64,000 nucleotides of DNA from Blastomussa wellsi (taxonomy: Eukaryota > Cnidaria > Anthozoa > Scleractinia > Plerogyridae). Shown piece by piece: positions 22,715 through 34,417 of the stretch (its first letter is position 1; each line of letters starts with the position of its first letter). The notes under the pieces are model-generated. The model did no database searches. It saw only the letters and a program-made list of their open reading frames with translations, and had not been told where the DNA came from. Both the position numbers and the translations under genes were made by a program. The DNA lies in the NCBI GenBank assembly GCA_947652115.1, contig OX393570.1, positions 18,973,256-19,037,255 of the forward strand, given 5' to 3'.

Positions 22715-25700
22715 TTTGATTATCAATTGCTATTTTACAGAAAATCAGACCTCTCAGAGGCCAAAAGTATCGCTATTTTGGAGCCTTCCTCGCTCGCCAC
22801 GTCCTCAAAAGATTCGTGGAGGAAAGCCTCAAAGAATTCTGGGAAGAAGAAATCCTGCGCATGTTTCCCTCCACTTCAGTACCCAGGTCCCGGCTCAGCT
22901 AATCAGATCCGCTGAGATAGACTGGACCGAAATTAGTTAGTTATTCACACCCGGAAATTCCCCCCAGAAATAAATTTCCACTAACAGGCGATAACTAATT
23001 TAGACTAGTAGTAATCATAGATCAATAAGTGCGTTCGAGTTTTCTTAGCTCCAGATTAGCTTTTGTGTCGTCAAGCTTGATTTCAAAATCATGGAAGAGA
23101 TCATGAATTAAAAGGTAAACATTCTTTTCGTAAAAAATGTTCTTCGCGTATACGGCTTCAAAATATCTCACTCATTAACTCTCTACTCTTAAAATGTCTT
23201 ACTCTCTCCTCAAGCATGGTCGATAAAAATGTAAAGTAGATCGTAAAAAGTTCTTTGTTGTTAAAAAGATAAACATGTCACTACAAACTTCGAAAAAATG
23301 GTAGCCTTGAAGGTTAAAAGTCTTGGCTTCTTGCGTGACACAACTTGAAGTGAAATCAATGATCATAGGAGCGACGGAAACATATTAGGTTTCTGCTAGA
23401 TTACTGATGTCAGAGAACCGGACAGAATCTTTTGCCATTGTGCAAACTTTTCATCTCATGATTATTTTACGTTCATGTAGGTCAGTTCAACATGTTTTAA
23501 ACTTAGCTTGCTTCAGCGAGCGAGATACTTATCATGCAAAATTACCCGCGTAGAGATATCAGACGTGAATAAAGCATTACAGTTGTAACAAACTGCACTG
23601 ATACGCTCAAGCTTACTTTTTCGTGCATGAAAGAGGTTAAACTACAAATATGTAAATAGACTCAAACGCACGGGTAAACTTCTCACGGCACAAATGTTAC
23701 CTGGTCTTTATTTGTGTGTTTCTACGAAGTTCCAGCTCGATTTGAACGGCATTGACCGAAAAGTTTAGCAGAATCATCAGCTCAGTGATAAAACCCGCTT
23801 AGAAAACAACTCCAAAGTTCATTCTTTTGCCGAACTCAAATATTCCCGTGTAATCATCTAGTTGACCTTGATGGAACCAGTGATGCACGTGATTGCCATA
23901 TGACAATTGTTTATGACGTAAAAAATAGTTGTGTGCCCATGTCCACCAGGTGAGCCCGCAATTTCTTTGGCCGGCTATTGGGCTTAAAATTCGTGCGCGC
24001 GCTTAATAATTATTCAAAATGGCGCAGATTTTGAACATCGCCCGTCCAAGTAACCAAAAATCTCGAATCTTCACGCCTGGCATGCACAGGTATCCCATCG
24101 ACCACAGGATCCCCAAAGATTACGAAGCGTTCTCCTAACGTCGAACGCAATAATCTTGATACTCGCACGGAACACAGATTGTTTTTATCCTTACAAAAAA
24201 AAAAAGATTTAAAAAAAAATAGATTTGGCAAGCATTAAAACCTCACATCTACGAACTATAAAAAGTTCTAGGAATTGTATTCTAATTCAGTCAATAAAAA
24301 AAAAACACGGGAAAATAAGATTTTTTTGTGATTAACTGTTACGCTGAAATTTTTGTCACACTTTTTCTCGGGTACAAGACAGAAATCGAAATTAAACTGA
24401 ACAGAATGTTCACGGGGGCTGATACAACATAGCTTTGTTTTACCGAGTCTTACTTTATTAAGCGTAAAACATCGTCAAGATTTTGCTGTTTATCAAGAAA
24501 ATACCGCATTGTAAATTATTCATGTTCATTGACGCTTTGTTGTTTTTCGGATAATTAACTTGAACAAAAATCCTCAGCGTACGGTCATGTCGAATCGAAC
24601 TATTTCGGTTAATCTTTCGTCGTAACCCCGTTGAAAAAGGTGAGTACGTTTATTAACTCACTCAATACCGAGTTGATTAACTTACTTAACTCTGATAAAG
24701 AAGGCACTTCATTCTTTTGTGTATCCTAACACAGCGTAAATTTGTCGCTTCCATTTCAATCCGTTGTAATTTCATCGAACTTGGCGCGTCCTTGTGCTCG
24801 CTCAGTCTGTATCTTCAGTCCGCAAAATTTTGTTCCCTCAAAAATGGACGCAATTTTTAACAGTAGGCCCATAACTTTTGATGCTTGTAAAAGTAAAATA
24901 GTGTTTTATTTTACATTCAATTTAGGAAAAGTCTGGCTCCAAGTATTAAATGCCTCACTATGTCAATATATATATTTATTGCTGAAATCCAAATAATAAC
25001 AACAAAAACACGACACAATTAATTGACATTATCATCATGTTTCCTTCAGCAAAGCTGTAAGGTTCCTGTGGTCAAAAATATTGCTGATTTAAAATGCGCT
25101 ATTTTTCTCACGGTTTATTCTTTCGGATTTCTTCCTGAAATTAGTGATCAATTTAATTTAAGTCAAATGTTATAAAAAGTACGTTTGACATGAACTAAAG
25201 TGACGTGCGGTAATCCGACGAAATTGCTATTTCCAATCATTGACTATAAATTTTTAGCAAATGACAAATAAGTAACTTACACTGATGTAAAGTGTCATGT
25301 ATATATCAGAAGCGATAGGCAAATCCACTAGGTTTATCGTTAAAGATCTCCCTCAAAATTTTCTAACAATGAGAAATTCTTATTTGCATTAGAATTGGTT
25401 CAAAATCGCGCACTACGTTAAAAATTAGTAAATGTTTGTTGTTGAAATCAATGAAACCAAAACAAAGTATTTGTCAATGATTTCAATCCCTCTGTTAGAC
25501 ATTTCAAATTCTGTAACTACACGGAAAAGGCACACACGCATTACCGGGGTGAAGCTGCAAGCGAAAATTGGTTATCTTCGCTCGTTTCCCAGGTGATGGA
25601 AGATATGGAAGTGAAAATTTGTAGCATCGGTTGCCCTGCGGTTTAGTGAACATGCTTGACCTGGGAAATGACTTAAAGTATATGAAATAATTCATATTTG

Positions 25701-25770
25701 AACTGCGGATGAAGATGAAAGAGAGAAATGATCTTCGCAGTAAATTTCCATTGTTTAGCCAAAAAAATTA

Positions 25771-25852
25771 GGGCTTCAACGGGATTGTAACCCGTGACCT
25801 CCGCGATACCGGTGCGATGCTTCATACCTACCAACTAAGCTATACGGAAGCC
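25771..25852 (-). repeat. tRNA-like sequence (Thr-like), probably a tRNA pseudogene or SINE head
   Basis: Minus strand. Acceptor stem GGCTTC pairs with GAAGCC, A-box TAGCTTAGTTGG, T-arm ACGGG/CCCGT with loop TTACAAT, and a run of seven T just downstream as a Pol III terminator. The D-loop is too long, the B-box has a C-to-A change, and the anticodon loop CCGGTAT (GGT) lacks T33. It is therefore not a convincing functional tRNA. Confidence 0.55.
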
Positions 25853-26211
25853 ACAGATTTGAGCGAGGTCAATTTGAGTTCATATTTTCCAGTGAGGAGT
25901 GAAATGAAGTGAATTATATGAAAAAAAATTAGAAATTTTCAACAATCATCTAAATTTTTTCTACTAAAAGAAAAAGGAAAATTGTACGTGAGCATCCAGA
26001 ATTAATCGAACCCAGAACCTCTAGCATGTGACTTTCCTCTCTCGCCCCGCTGAACAAATACTCAAGTGAATTAATTTTAATTACTTAATTTTGGAGGGGG
26101 TGATATTTAAGTTATCGCTCATAAATTCACCTAAGGTGAAGTATTTGTACGAAAAAATTCATTTTCTGGTTTAAAGAACTTTGCCGCTTGGTCACGCGAC
26201 ATGCCACATAC

Positions 26212-26762
26212 AATAGACCAATTTCGATATTTTAATATTCAGACTGGCCAATGTTCCCAACGGGAGCTGATTAAGCGCTGGAATGTAACGGAAAGTATGT
26301 GACTCGCTCTGGTTAATATATTCAAGAGTATAAATATGCGTTGTTCCACCTCGTGTCCTCCTGTTTTCCCGTAAACTCACGGCCGCCAGTTCGAAGCTTG
26401 TTCTTGTGAGAAAAAGTGATAGGGTGTTTGGGTTGGGTGGGGTGTTAGAAGGACTGGTTGATATTTCTGTTCATGTGCCCACCCACCCACCCATCTTTTT
26501 CCTTATATCCATCCTGGCCTGCGCTCCGGATCCACCTCATTGTTCATACATAGAACAATGGGTCCTATTATTTCCCAATTCTTAATCAGCGATCCGTGAA
26601 ACAATGGCCAGTTTGGATATACTACAATTCATCCTAAAACAATAGACCTCAGCACGAGGCTCCGGGGTATAAATTATAGAGTTTGTGGGATTTATTCCCC
26701 GGAGCCTCGCAGTGTTGTCTATTGTTTTAGGCTGAATATTAAAATATCGAAATTGGTCTATT
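26212..26762. mobile_element. 551-bp inverted-repeat element
   Basis: AATAGACCAATTTCGATATT, then TTAATATTCAG, at the left is repeated inverted at the right (31-bp arms). The right half contains a second foldback, CAATAGACCTCAGCACGAGG ... CCTCGCAGTGTTGTCTATTG. Confidence 0.75.
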
Positions 26763-29467
26763 ATTAATGTCAATTTTAATAACACATTTGCGACATTTTG
26801 CAAATGTAAAGTTTGCCTAATTTTTATTTCTACGAATGGCTATATTCACCAAGTTTACAGAACCAAACGGGGATTTTCAAATTTATTTCTGTTCTTTCAG
26901 TTATAACTTTTTTCCTTTGGAGAGGGACTGGGACTAGGCAAAAATAGGAAATAACGTCAAAACAATAAACATTTTTAAGAATCCCCGTTTACAGCGATGT
27001 ATGGCCAGGTGAGGTAAGTTTTGCTAGAGAAAAAACGAGAGTTTTCTAGTCCGATCTTTTCATGTATTTATCCATATATCACCAGTTACGTCCCAACCTT
27101 TTGAAACTAAATTTTTCTTATTTAACGCTTCCGGAACCAACCAAAAGTATTGAAGTAATTTCTGATTGGTTACTGGAACGGCGACGATAAAATGTCGCTG
27201 AGCCTGCGGTGTTTGTTGGTCACAGAAATTGCTAAGCAACATGACGTAAGAAATTGTATTTCGAACCCATGACCCTTAGCACTCTGAAACCACTGAGACT
27301 CGTGACGAGCTGGGCCATTTACTAAGTTCATTTCTTACATATGCCCTGTGTACTGCCAGGATCAGTGATGTCAAAGTAGTCTTGTAACAAATCTTCCGAA
27401 AATGAATATTTTCCAGAAAACTATAGCCTGCGCAGACTAGAAAACTAGGGTATGTCTTTGACCAGAGGAGAGAGAGAGAATCATGATCGAGAATACAGGG
27501 GAGGGAGTTGAGGGAGCCTGGACCGTCTGAGAATCAGGCCAGTTGTAGGTGCAACGCAGAACTTGAAGAGGGCGTCGTGATAGGAGAAAAATTCCTTTTC
27601 AATTCAAAGTTTAGATTTTTTAACTTAAAATAATTTTTGTTAATACCATTATTCTGAAAATGGAACTGAAAATGGCATATCACGAGCTTAGAATTACCAT
27701 TCACTTCATTGCCGTCAATTTTCTCTTGTGTCTGTTTATGTTAGCGGTTATACTGTCAAAAAACAAGAGCAAAGTTTCCTAGCTAAGTGGTGTTTACTCA
27801 GTAAATATTGGTTAAAAGTAAAAACAAAAGTCAATTTGCAGCTTACAAATATATGCACACATACATAATTCCGTATGCAAATGTTTTTCGTGACGCTCCG
27901 AGTTAGGCAAAAAGGGGAAATAATTTAAACAAGCACTAGGTATTTACGCTAATGTTTTCTAGTTCGCACATTGCACAGCAAAGTTGGAAAATAAATATGC
28001 AATCAGGTAAGTAAAATAACAATATTTTAGTCTTTAATTTTCGAAAATATGTCGTTAAAGGCATGGCCGTCGATTAAATTCATCTGGAATTCGCGATCAA
28101 GTTACAAACGAATTTTGATCAACGGAATCAGTTGACGAATGAATGTCAACGCTCAAAAATACTTAAATTTGAAGATGTATCCACAAATTATAGAGTGTAA
28201 CCGAATTTTTAATGCGCCGTTGAGATCGAAGCGAGTTTGCTATGATTTTAGTACAACGAGCAGAATATCTCTCCTGTATATTATAATTTAATGCTGTGTT
28301 CTTTCAGGAGCTTAACCTGTGTCAGTTAGGGGATAAGGACAATTTCCATTTAATTTACTAAGGTGTAAACTACTTCGAAGACGAAATGGTTCGCTTTTTA
28401 CAGGTAGCCTTCCAATTTCTTCACCCAATTCATTATCTGTAAAAAAAAACACCTTACAGTTTGTCTTGCAAATACACGATTTTACATGAATAATAAGGAC
28501 AAATATTGCAAGTGGTGTGTCGAAATTACCGAACTAAGCTACTTCAGATGAACACGATGGTCAAACTCTATATCGCGAACTGTATAGTAAGATATACTAT
28601 TTATAGTTATTTAAATCAATCCTTTCTTTTCCTCAAGAAGAAACAATTGGCAGATAATGTACCTTTTGGCTATTTTGATAGATGTCTTGCCTATTTAAAA
28701 TTAAAGAGGAAAATTTAAAAAACCTTTCACAATTTTCCCCCCTACACGGCCACCCCGATTTCTTCCCCCTTGAGAATGTTCACATTTTAGCCACATTTGA
28801 TGAAACCTGGGAGACATTTTGGGTAAAAACAAAATTAGGGAAGCGAAAAGCAAGAAAAAGCTTCATGTAGGGTAATAAAAAAAGTCTACTTATGATGAAT
28901 GGTAATTTTAACATAGCCTTTTGTTTCTTTGGAAAATACGCAGGTGGAACTGTATTAAAAAAAATGTTTATTTCTTTGTCTAAAACAAAGAAACCAGCTT
29001 GCTAGAAATTTCTATTTTTTCCAATGCCTTATTCGACCAAAAACGTGTTAATAACAATTTAAATGTCATCAACAAAACAACACATAAAATAATTAAGAAA
29101 AATGGAAGTGAATTTTTCAATGCAAGCATTGGTTCGCAACTGGCAACCCTTGCATCGGCTTATAACCTCGCAGTCTTGTAATTTTGAGTAAAAGCTTAAA
29201 AGCAACGATGCTCTTTCACGGAAAACATCTAGAAACGTTTAGCCTCATTGGTAAGTCTGTCAATTACAATCCTTGTCAATCATCCTCATTCGAAGTCATC
29301 CTTGTTTGCTCTGTGTTTTTGTTGCCACCTCTTTGGAGTTTTTACGTTATTCTACATGATTCTACTTGAAGTTGATAATAGATCACTGAGATAGAAAAGT
29401 GACTGTTATGTAGCATATCTCGGGGGTAGGAAAGTTTCCCCTATGTAACATTTACGAGGTAAGAGCG

Positions 29468-29670
29468 AATTTCAATTGAGTGTCGTGAAACCAAAACCAA
29501 GCTTATTACTTTGGTCAATAACAAAGAACGGAGATAATCCAGTGAACCAATCAAAACGCGAAGTAATGACACATAGCTGACACAAAGCGCGGGAAAACGT
29601 GCTCGCGCTAGTCACGATTGGTTTTGGTTTCACTACTGATTGGTTGAAAAAGTGGCGCCAGATTTTTAAA
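29468..29670. repeat. Dispersed repeat with inverted TGAAACCAAAACCAA/TTGGTTTTGGTTTCA
   Basis: Begins CAATTGAGTGTCGTGAAACC. The inverse GATTGGTTTTGGTTTCAC lies at about 29616. A partial copy of the start is at 464-530. Confidence 0.5.
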
Positions 29671-31721
29671 CCAATCACTGAGCGTAGTAATCCTACGGAT
29701 GAGGTATAAGTTTCACGGAATTTCTTGGCTTTCTTGGAATATAAATACCTCTTCCGGTATTTTGCAGGTTCAATGCAATACACCAGTTTTGGCCATTGTA
29801 TGTCGTTTCAGGTCCATTTGGCTAAACAATTCTGGTGAAGAAAAATCTTTGTTCGATTATTTTTACTATAACGGTAAGATGTTTGTATGCAATGTATTGA
29901 AGGAAAAATTTGTGTACCATATTACGTCACACTGATTATAGCTGACTTCGGAAGGAAGGAACTAAAAAAAGAAAAAGAATTTGCACTGGTATACTTTTGG
30001 TAGATATTTTTGGTATCACAACGCATAAAAACGTTTCACCTAAAGCAAAGTCAAAGCCGTATATAGTTTTGACAATCCTGCATTTTTAAATGGGCACTTA
30101 GTGCCCTTTTTGACTTATTGGTACCACTTTATGTTCAGTATTTGATTTGAACCAATCAGCGAAGAGAACGACCGGTGCAACAGTATTTCAACCTAAATAA
30201 TTTTTTTTCGGCATCACTGAACTGCTTTATTTGTCCATTCTATTACATTTGTAATGATTTTTTCTAGAATTAATTATCTGTCAATAAAACACAAATAATT
30301 CCAGGAGATCTTAGCAAGCTCTGTAAATCCAGGATGATCCTATTTGATTTATAATCTATTGAAAACAGCAGATGGATAATCAGACTAAATGTAATGGATA
30401 TACGCGGGTTTAGTCCCAGAAGTAATTAACACGGCTATCCTATACTTCGACTTTCGCGCTTTTCCTTAAAGATTGACATGTTTTCGAAATTTTCAAATTA
30501 TTAGGCAAATTATTTGTGCCCCCTACATTTTGATTAAAAGTTTCCTTAGTTTGTCCTACTGTAATCAATTAAAATATTTGATGCTGATCGCGAGTAGTGG
30601 CTTATGCTTATTATGTTCTGGGACAGGAGTCCATTAACTCTAGCAATCTTAGAAATTATCTTAGACTGTTTTTTAATTCTACAGCATCGAAAATGATAAT
30701 AGACAAAGTGAAATTCAAATCAGATCTAATTTAGTTAAAGCAGTCCAAGTCTCACCCAGTATCACGTCAGCGGAAATAGGCGAAAATTTTCTGTCACGGA
30801 AACGTCCATATATTCATCTCAATTAAGCAAAAAACGATGCATTCGCAGTAATCTTTGTGAGCTCTTATCGTCAACAAACATAGCTTGGCAAATATGCGTT
30901 TGCCATGTGTTACGAGGCGTTATCACCGGGTATATAATATCCCATTGCACAGGTTCCTACAAAGAGACACCTGTTATCTCCACAGGGGCAGCTGATAATC
31001 AGTGATATCTACCCCGTATTTACATCACGAAGTTGCATTGTGTCATGTTTTGGCGTTTCGCGCGTCCATCAGAACAAAAACATGTCAATTAGCGATTTCC
31101 CGATTTTATCTTGCGAATAACAGTGGATGTATTCTACATTACTGTTTCAGGAATGCCTTAAAGTGGGAATGCCGTTTGTACGAAATCTAAAGCTGTACTT
31201 GTTGTACATAAAGACATCGAAAGGTGAGTGTGTCGCCTATTTGACGGGAGCTACTCATGAAAGACGGTTGCCATCAAAGCTGACTCGACTCGGTAATGGA
31301 ATATAAGAGAAAGTCAATCACTGTCGAGTATTGTTAAAGTTTCTTTGATCCACCGCCCACAAATTACAGCAAATTGATTGAAACTTTATCGGTTTTCCAA
31401 GCCATCAAAGTTTAGCATCTGTTTCTCAGCTTCAGATTAGTTACCGATATAACAACCCTAAGTATTTTATCCCATGGAAGCGTTTTGTCCGAAACCATGG
31501 AAGGTTCTTCGATATAAAGATTCCTTTTAACTTCCCCGGCAAAGGACGGGATAAAAGAGATGTCCGCGTGTTAGAATTAAAACCCTTTTATACGCGAATA
31601 ACAAAAACAAAGCTGCACAGTTTGATAGGAAGTTATAAATATATAATGAATATCGTGAAGTTGCTGTCGAACCAAATGCAACGCAATTCGCGTAAAACGA
31701 GTACGCAAGCGAGTACACAAG

Positions 31722-31757
31722 CGCTAATCTCGTACCCAGATCATCTGGGTACGAGAT
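31722..31757. repeat. Short near-perfect palindrome
   Basis: TAATCTCGTACCCAGAT followed at once by ATCTGGGTACGAGATTA: 17-bp arms with almost no loop. A likely remnant of a foldback element. Confidence 0.7.
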
Positions 31758-32369
31758 TAACACAAGCGCAATTCACAAGCGCTCGATTGCGAGTAACAAA
31801 TGTCGCTCGCGCAATAAAGCTGTTTATTGTTTTTATCTTGTTTCACTTCGACAGAAACAAGAGAAAATTACCGTCTCTTGTCAAAGAATGCCAAAGAAGA
31901 TCAAGCAAATTTTTTTAAAAACCTATCTTCTTCTATAAAATAACACACGCACAAGATTGGCGGGTTTTCTAATCCCGGAGCGAAGCGCCCGAGTGACGTC
32001 AGGAAAGTATCGGGGGGTCCAATTTCAGACTTCGCGCGCTTTCGCTGTTCGCGATTGCCAATTGATTGCCTTGCCTTCTAAATAGAAACACGCATAGCAA
32101 TAGGCCATTTTACAGTTCTGTGCTTAGTTACCAAGCCTCTGAGTGGAAGTGAGGCTGAAGGTGACTTTGTTGTGATACAAACCCTCTTGCTTTTGATATG
32201 TGTTGTTTTGTTATGCTAACTAGTTTCTGGTCTTTATCATGACAAGGTCACCCCAAACCTCGCTTTCATACAGAGGCCTGGTTACATTTCATCGAAGTGT
32301 TAAATGGTCTATTGTAATTGTGAACCAACCAGATGTTCATCAGAACTAGACTTTTCACACTTTTGAATA

Positions 32370-32370
32370 G

Positions 32371-32415
<45 letters not shown>

Positions 32416-32550
32416 GTATAACAATATAATTTGGTTTTATCAACTGGGTTGATAATGTCAATTGGCCACCGTAAAGAGATTCAAGAGCTGATCGATACGG
32501 CGGCCAATTGACATTATCAACCCAGTTGATAAAACCAAATTATATTTTCA
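32370..32550. repeat. Penelope-like repeat in inverted double copy
   Basis: AATATAATTTGGTTTTATCA followed by ACTGGGTTGATAATGTCAAT reads inward from 32424. The same 45-bp stretch returns inverted, ending at 32548, making a near-perfect palindrome around a short spacer. The left flank carries GTAAGTTTCTAAAGAAACTG as in the copy at 49560-49600. Confidence 0.7.
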
Positions 32551-32636
32551 CACTTTTGTTTATTGGCTTAATTATAAGCATTTTAGTCGAGCCGAATTCG
32601 AGCATTCTAGTGGCATTTTCTTGGAATTGCTTTTTT

Positions 32637-32923
32637 AAATAATAATAATAATGATAATAACAATAACTTTATTTAAGTGTCAATGTATTTAGCACCACTG
32701 TGCTAATTGGGGACACTGTAAACACGTAAACAAATATTGTAAATGAAACAGAAAGTTCTTAAAAATCCCAACTGGCAGGAGGGAGACCTATTTACAAAGC
32801 GTGGAGGAGTTGAATTCGGGACCACCGAAGACAAATCCGTTTTAGTGGCAGGGAGGAGGACTCGAACCCGGGATCACCTGATTACAAGTCCAGCGCCCTG
32901 ACCACTAGGCCACGCTCGCCTCC
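32637..32923 (-). repeat. tRNA-derived SINE of a second family
   Basis: On the minus strand: head GGAGGCGAGCGTGGCCTAGT with an A-box, and a perfect B-box GGTTCGAGTCC. The anticodon-like loop CTTGTAA would read TGT (Thr-like). The 3' end is an ATT/ATG repeat tract (32637-32668). About 287 bp, typical of a tRNA-SINE with microsatellite tail. Confidence 0.75.
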
Positions 32924-33486
32924 ACAAAGAGAAAACACGAAATCTAACCAAATGTTATTGCAAATGTAGCAATTATTATTTATGAAACTATTTCCCATCG
33001 TTTGTCTGTAAAAATAGTATACGTGGTCTTCCACAACAAGTTTGTTCACTGAAATATTGAAAATTCTTAGTCGGCCGGTCATATTCGACCTTCATGACGA
33101 ATGATAATTCTAAAATATTTTCTGCTTGTGTTTGGATGAAACTGACTGAAATTGGGTGTTTGTCCATACAGATGCCGCGTTAGACCAAGCGATTTTCACA
33201 ACTGAAAAGTTTTTCCTCGATAAATGTTTTTACATAATAGAAATTACATAGTGTCAGACAAGAAAACGAAAAGACTTTGAGAAAGCGGAGTCATAAGTAG
33301 CATCAACAAAAATGTTTTCCTTTGATGCTATTTTTCTTAGATAAATTGTTTTTAACAAAAAATGCTTCGTTAGTTTACAACTCAAACAAGGCCTGAGAAA
33401 CTCATCATGCATGTTGTAGGTACGAGGAAAGAAAACGTCGGTTTAATTTCTTGCCGCGCCGCAACTAGTTCAGTGGGAAAATCGAC

Positions 33487-33604
33487 AGCCTGCGAACAGG
33501 CTCCCCAGCGAGCCGAGCGTAGCCTTCGGAGAAGGAAAACGCTCATAAATTCGGCTTCCTTCGCTCGCCGAAGTTTTCCCCACTGGAGAGCCTGTCTATA
33601 GGCT
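33487..33604. mobile_element. MITE with CCTGCGAACAGGCTC/GAGCCTGTCTATAGG ends
   Basis: The left CAGCCTGCGAACAGGCTCCC and right GGAGAGCCTGTCTATAGGCT are imperfect inverted copies. CTCGCCGAAG/CTTCGGAGAAG pairs inside. Confidence 0.6.
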
Positions 33605-34350
33605 AGAAAATCGAGTTTCTTAAACTAGAAACTGATCACTTTTTTCTGGGGAGATTAAAATTCTTGGGCGGGGTATCCTCGAAATTGTTCGCCTTTGACG
33701 TAAATTTATACAAATTTGAAGAGTGACCTAATAACCAAAGTGACCAAATCCGAGAGGGATAATGGCAAAAGAATGCCTCCAGACCACACCGACATGATAA
33801 CATGTTGTGTGAACATGTTTCAGGGCAAATTGTTGACACACGATAGGGGGCCTGATGGATGAAAATAAAAGGCGGTTGTATAAAATTCTCTAGCTAATTT
33901 TAGATGATCTCTGAAACAGAACGTCATAAATAATTTCAGTGACGATTTTATCACCAACAAAACCGACATATTTCCACAGCGGGCTTTATCGTCTTTGTGA
34001 ACTTGATTTGCTTCTGACCGAGGGACGTTATACGTTAATACACTCGTGTTATTTTAGTGACGGTTTACTTGAGCAAACACGTTCAGTTATTTTTTCAGGT
34101 TAAATCCTCACGTATCTGTCACGTTAACTTGTGCTAATGTTTTTATGATCAATTCGCCCCTGAGGACTTCTTGCGGAAAATACGTCACATCTCGTGCAAT
34201 ATCGATATATCAGAGAGATGTAATTATATCGCGACTATTACGAAATATCGCATCTCGCTCGTTCACACGACCTAAAAGTTACGCGTTTTCAAAACTAATT
34301 GCCTATTTTGTTCAAACTTGTCTTCTAGGAGTTTCGACTAAAGCTCAAGG

Positions 34351-34417
34351 ATGTGCGAGTCTTCATTAATCAGAATGTTGATGGTTTTAATGCACTTCTG
34401 CTGGCTAGCGACTTGTG
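34351..34417 (+). CDS. Signal-peptide exon of the first Ig gene
   Basis: Codes for 22 residues, beginning MCESSLIR and continuing into a Met/Leu/Val/Trp-rich hydrophobic core. It ends phase 1 at G|GTTAGT. Joined to the exon at 35302 it makes codon GAT, so the mature protein would begin near DAAVSV. The donor GTTAGT is weaker than consensus. Confidence 0.65.

Larger units (their letters stand above)
22715..34350. other. Large gene-poor interval
   Basis: The ARCN1 5' UTR and promoter probably lie in 22715-23000. The rest has no frame with family features. Supported content: tRNA-like sequence 25771, elements 26212 and 29468, palindrome 31722, Penelope-like palindrome 32370, SINE 32637 and MITE 33487. 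ARCN1 and the first Ig gene diverge from here, so their promoters face away across the interval. Confidence 0.5.

Noticed and set aside
22716..22940. Plus-strand frame over the ARCN1 5' region
   Set aside because: It is antisense to the presumed ARCN1 5' UTR and lacks domain features.
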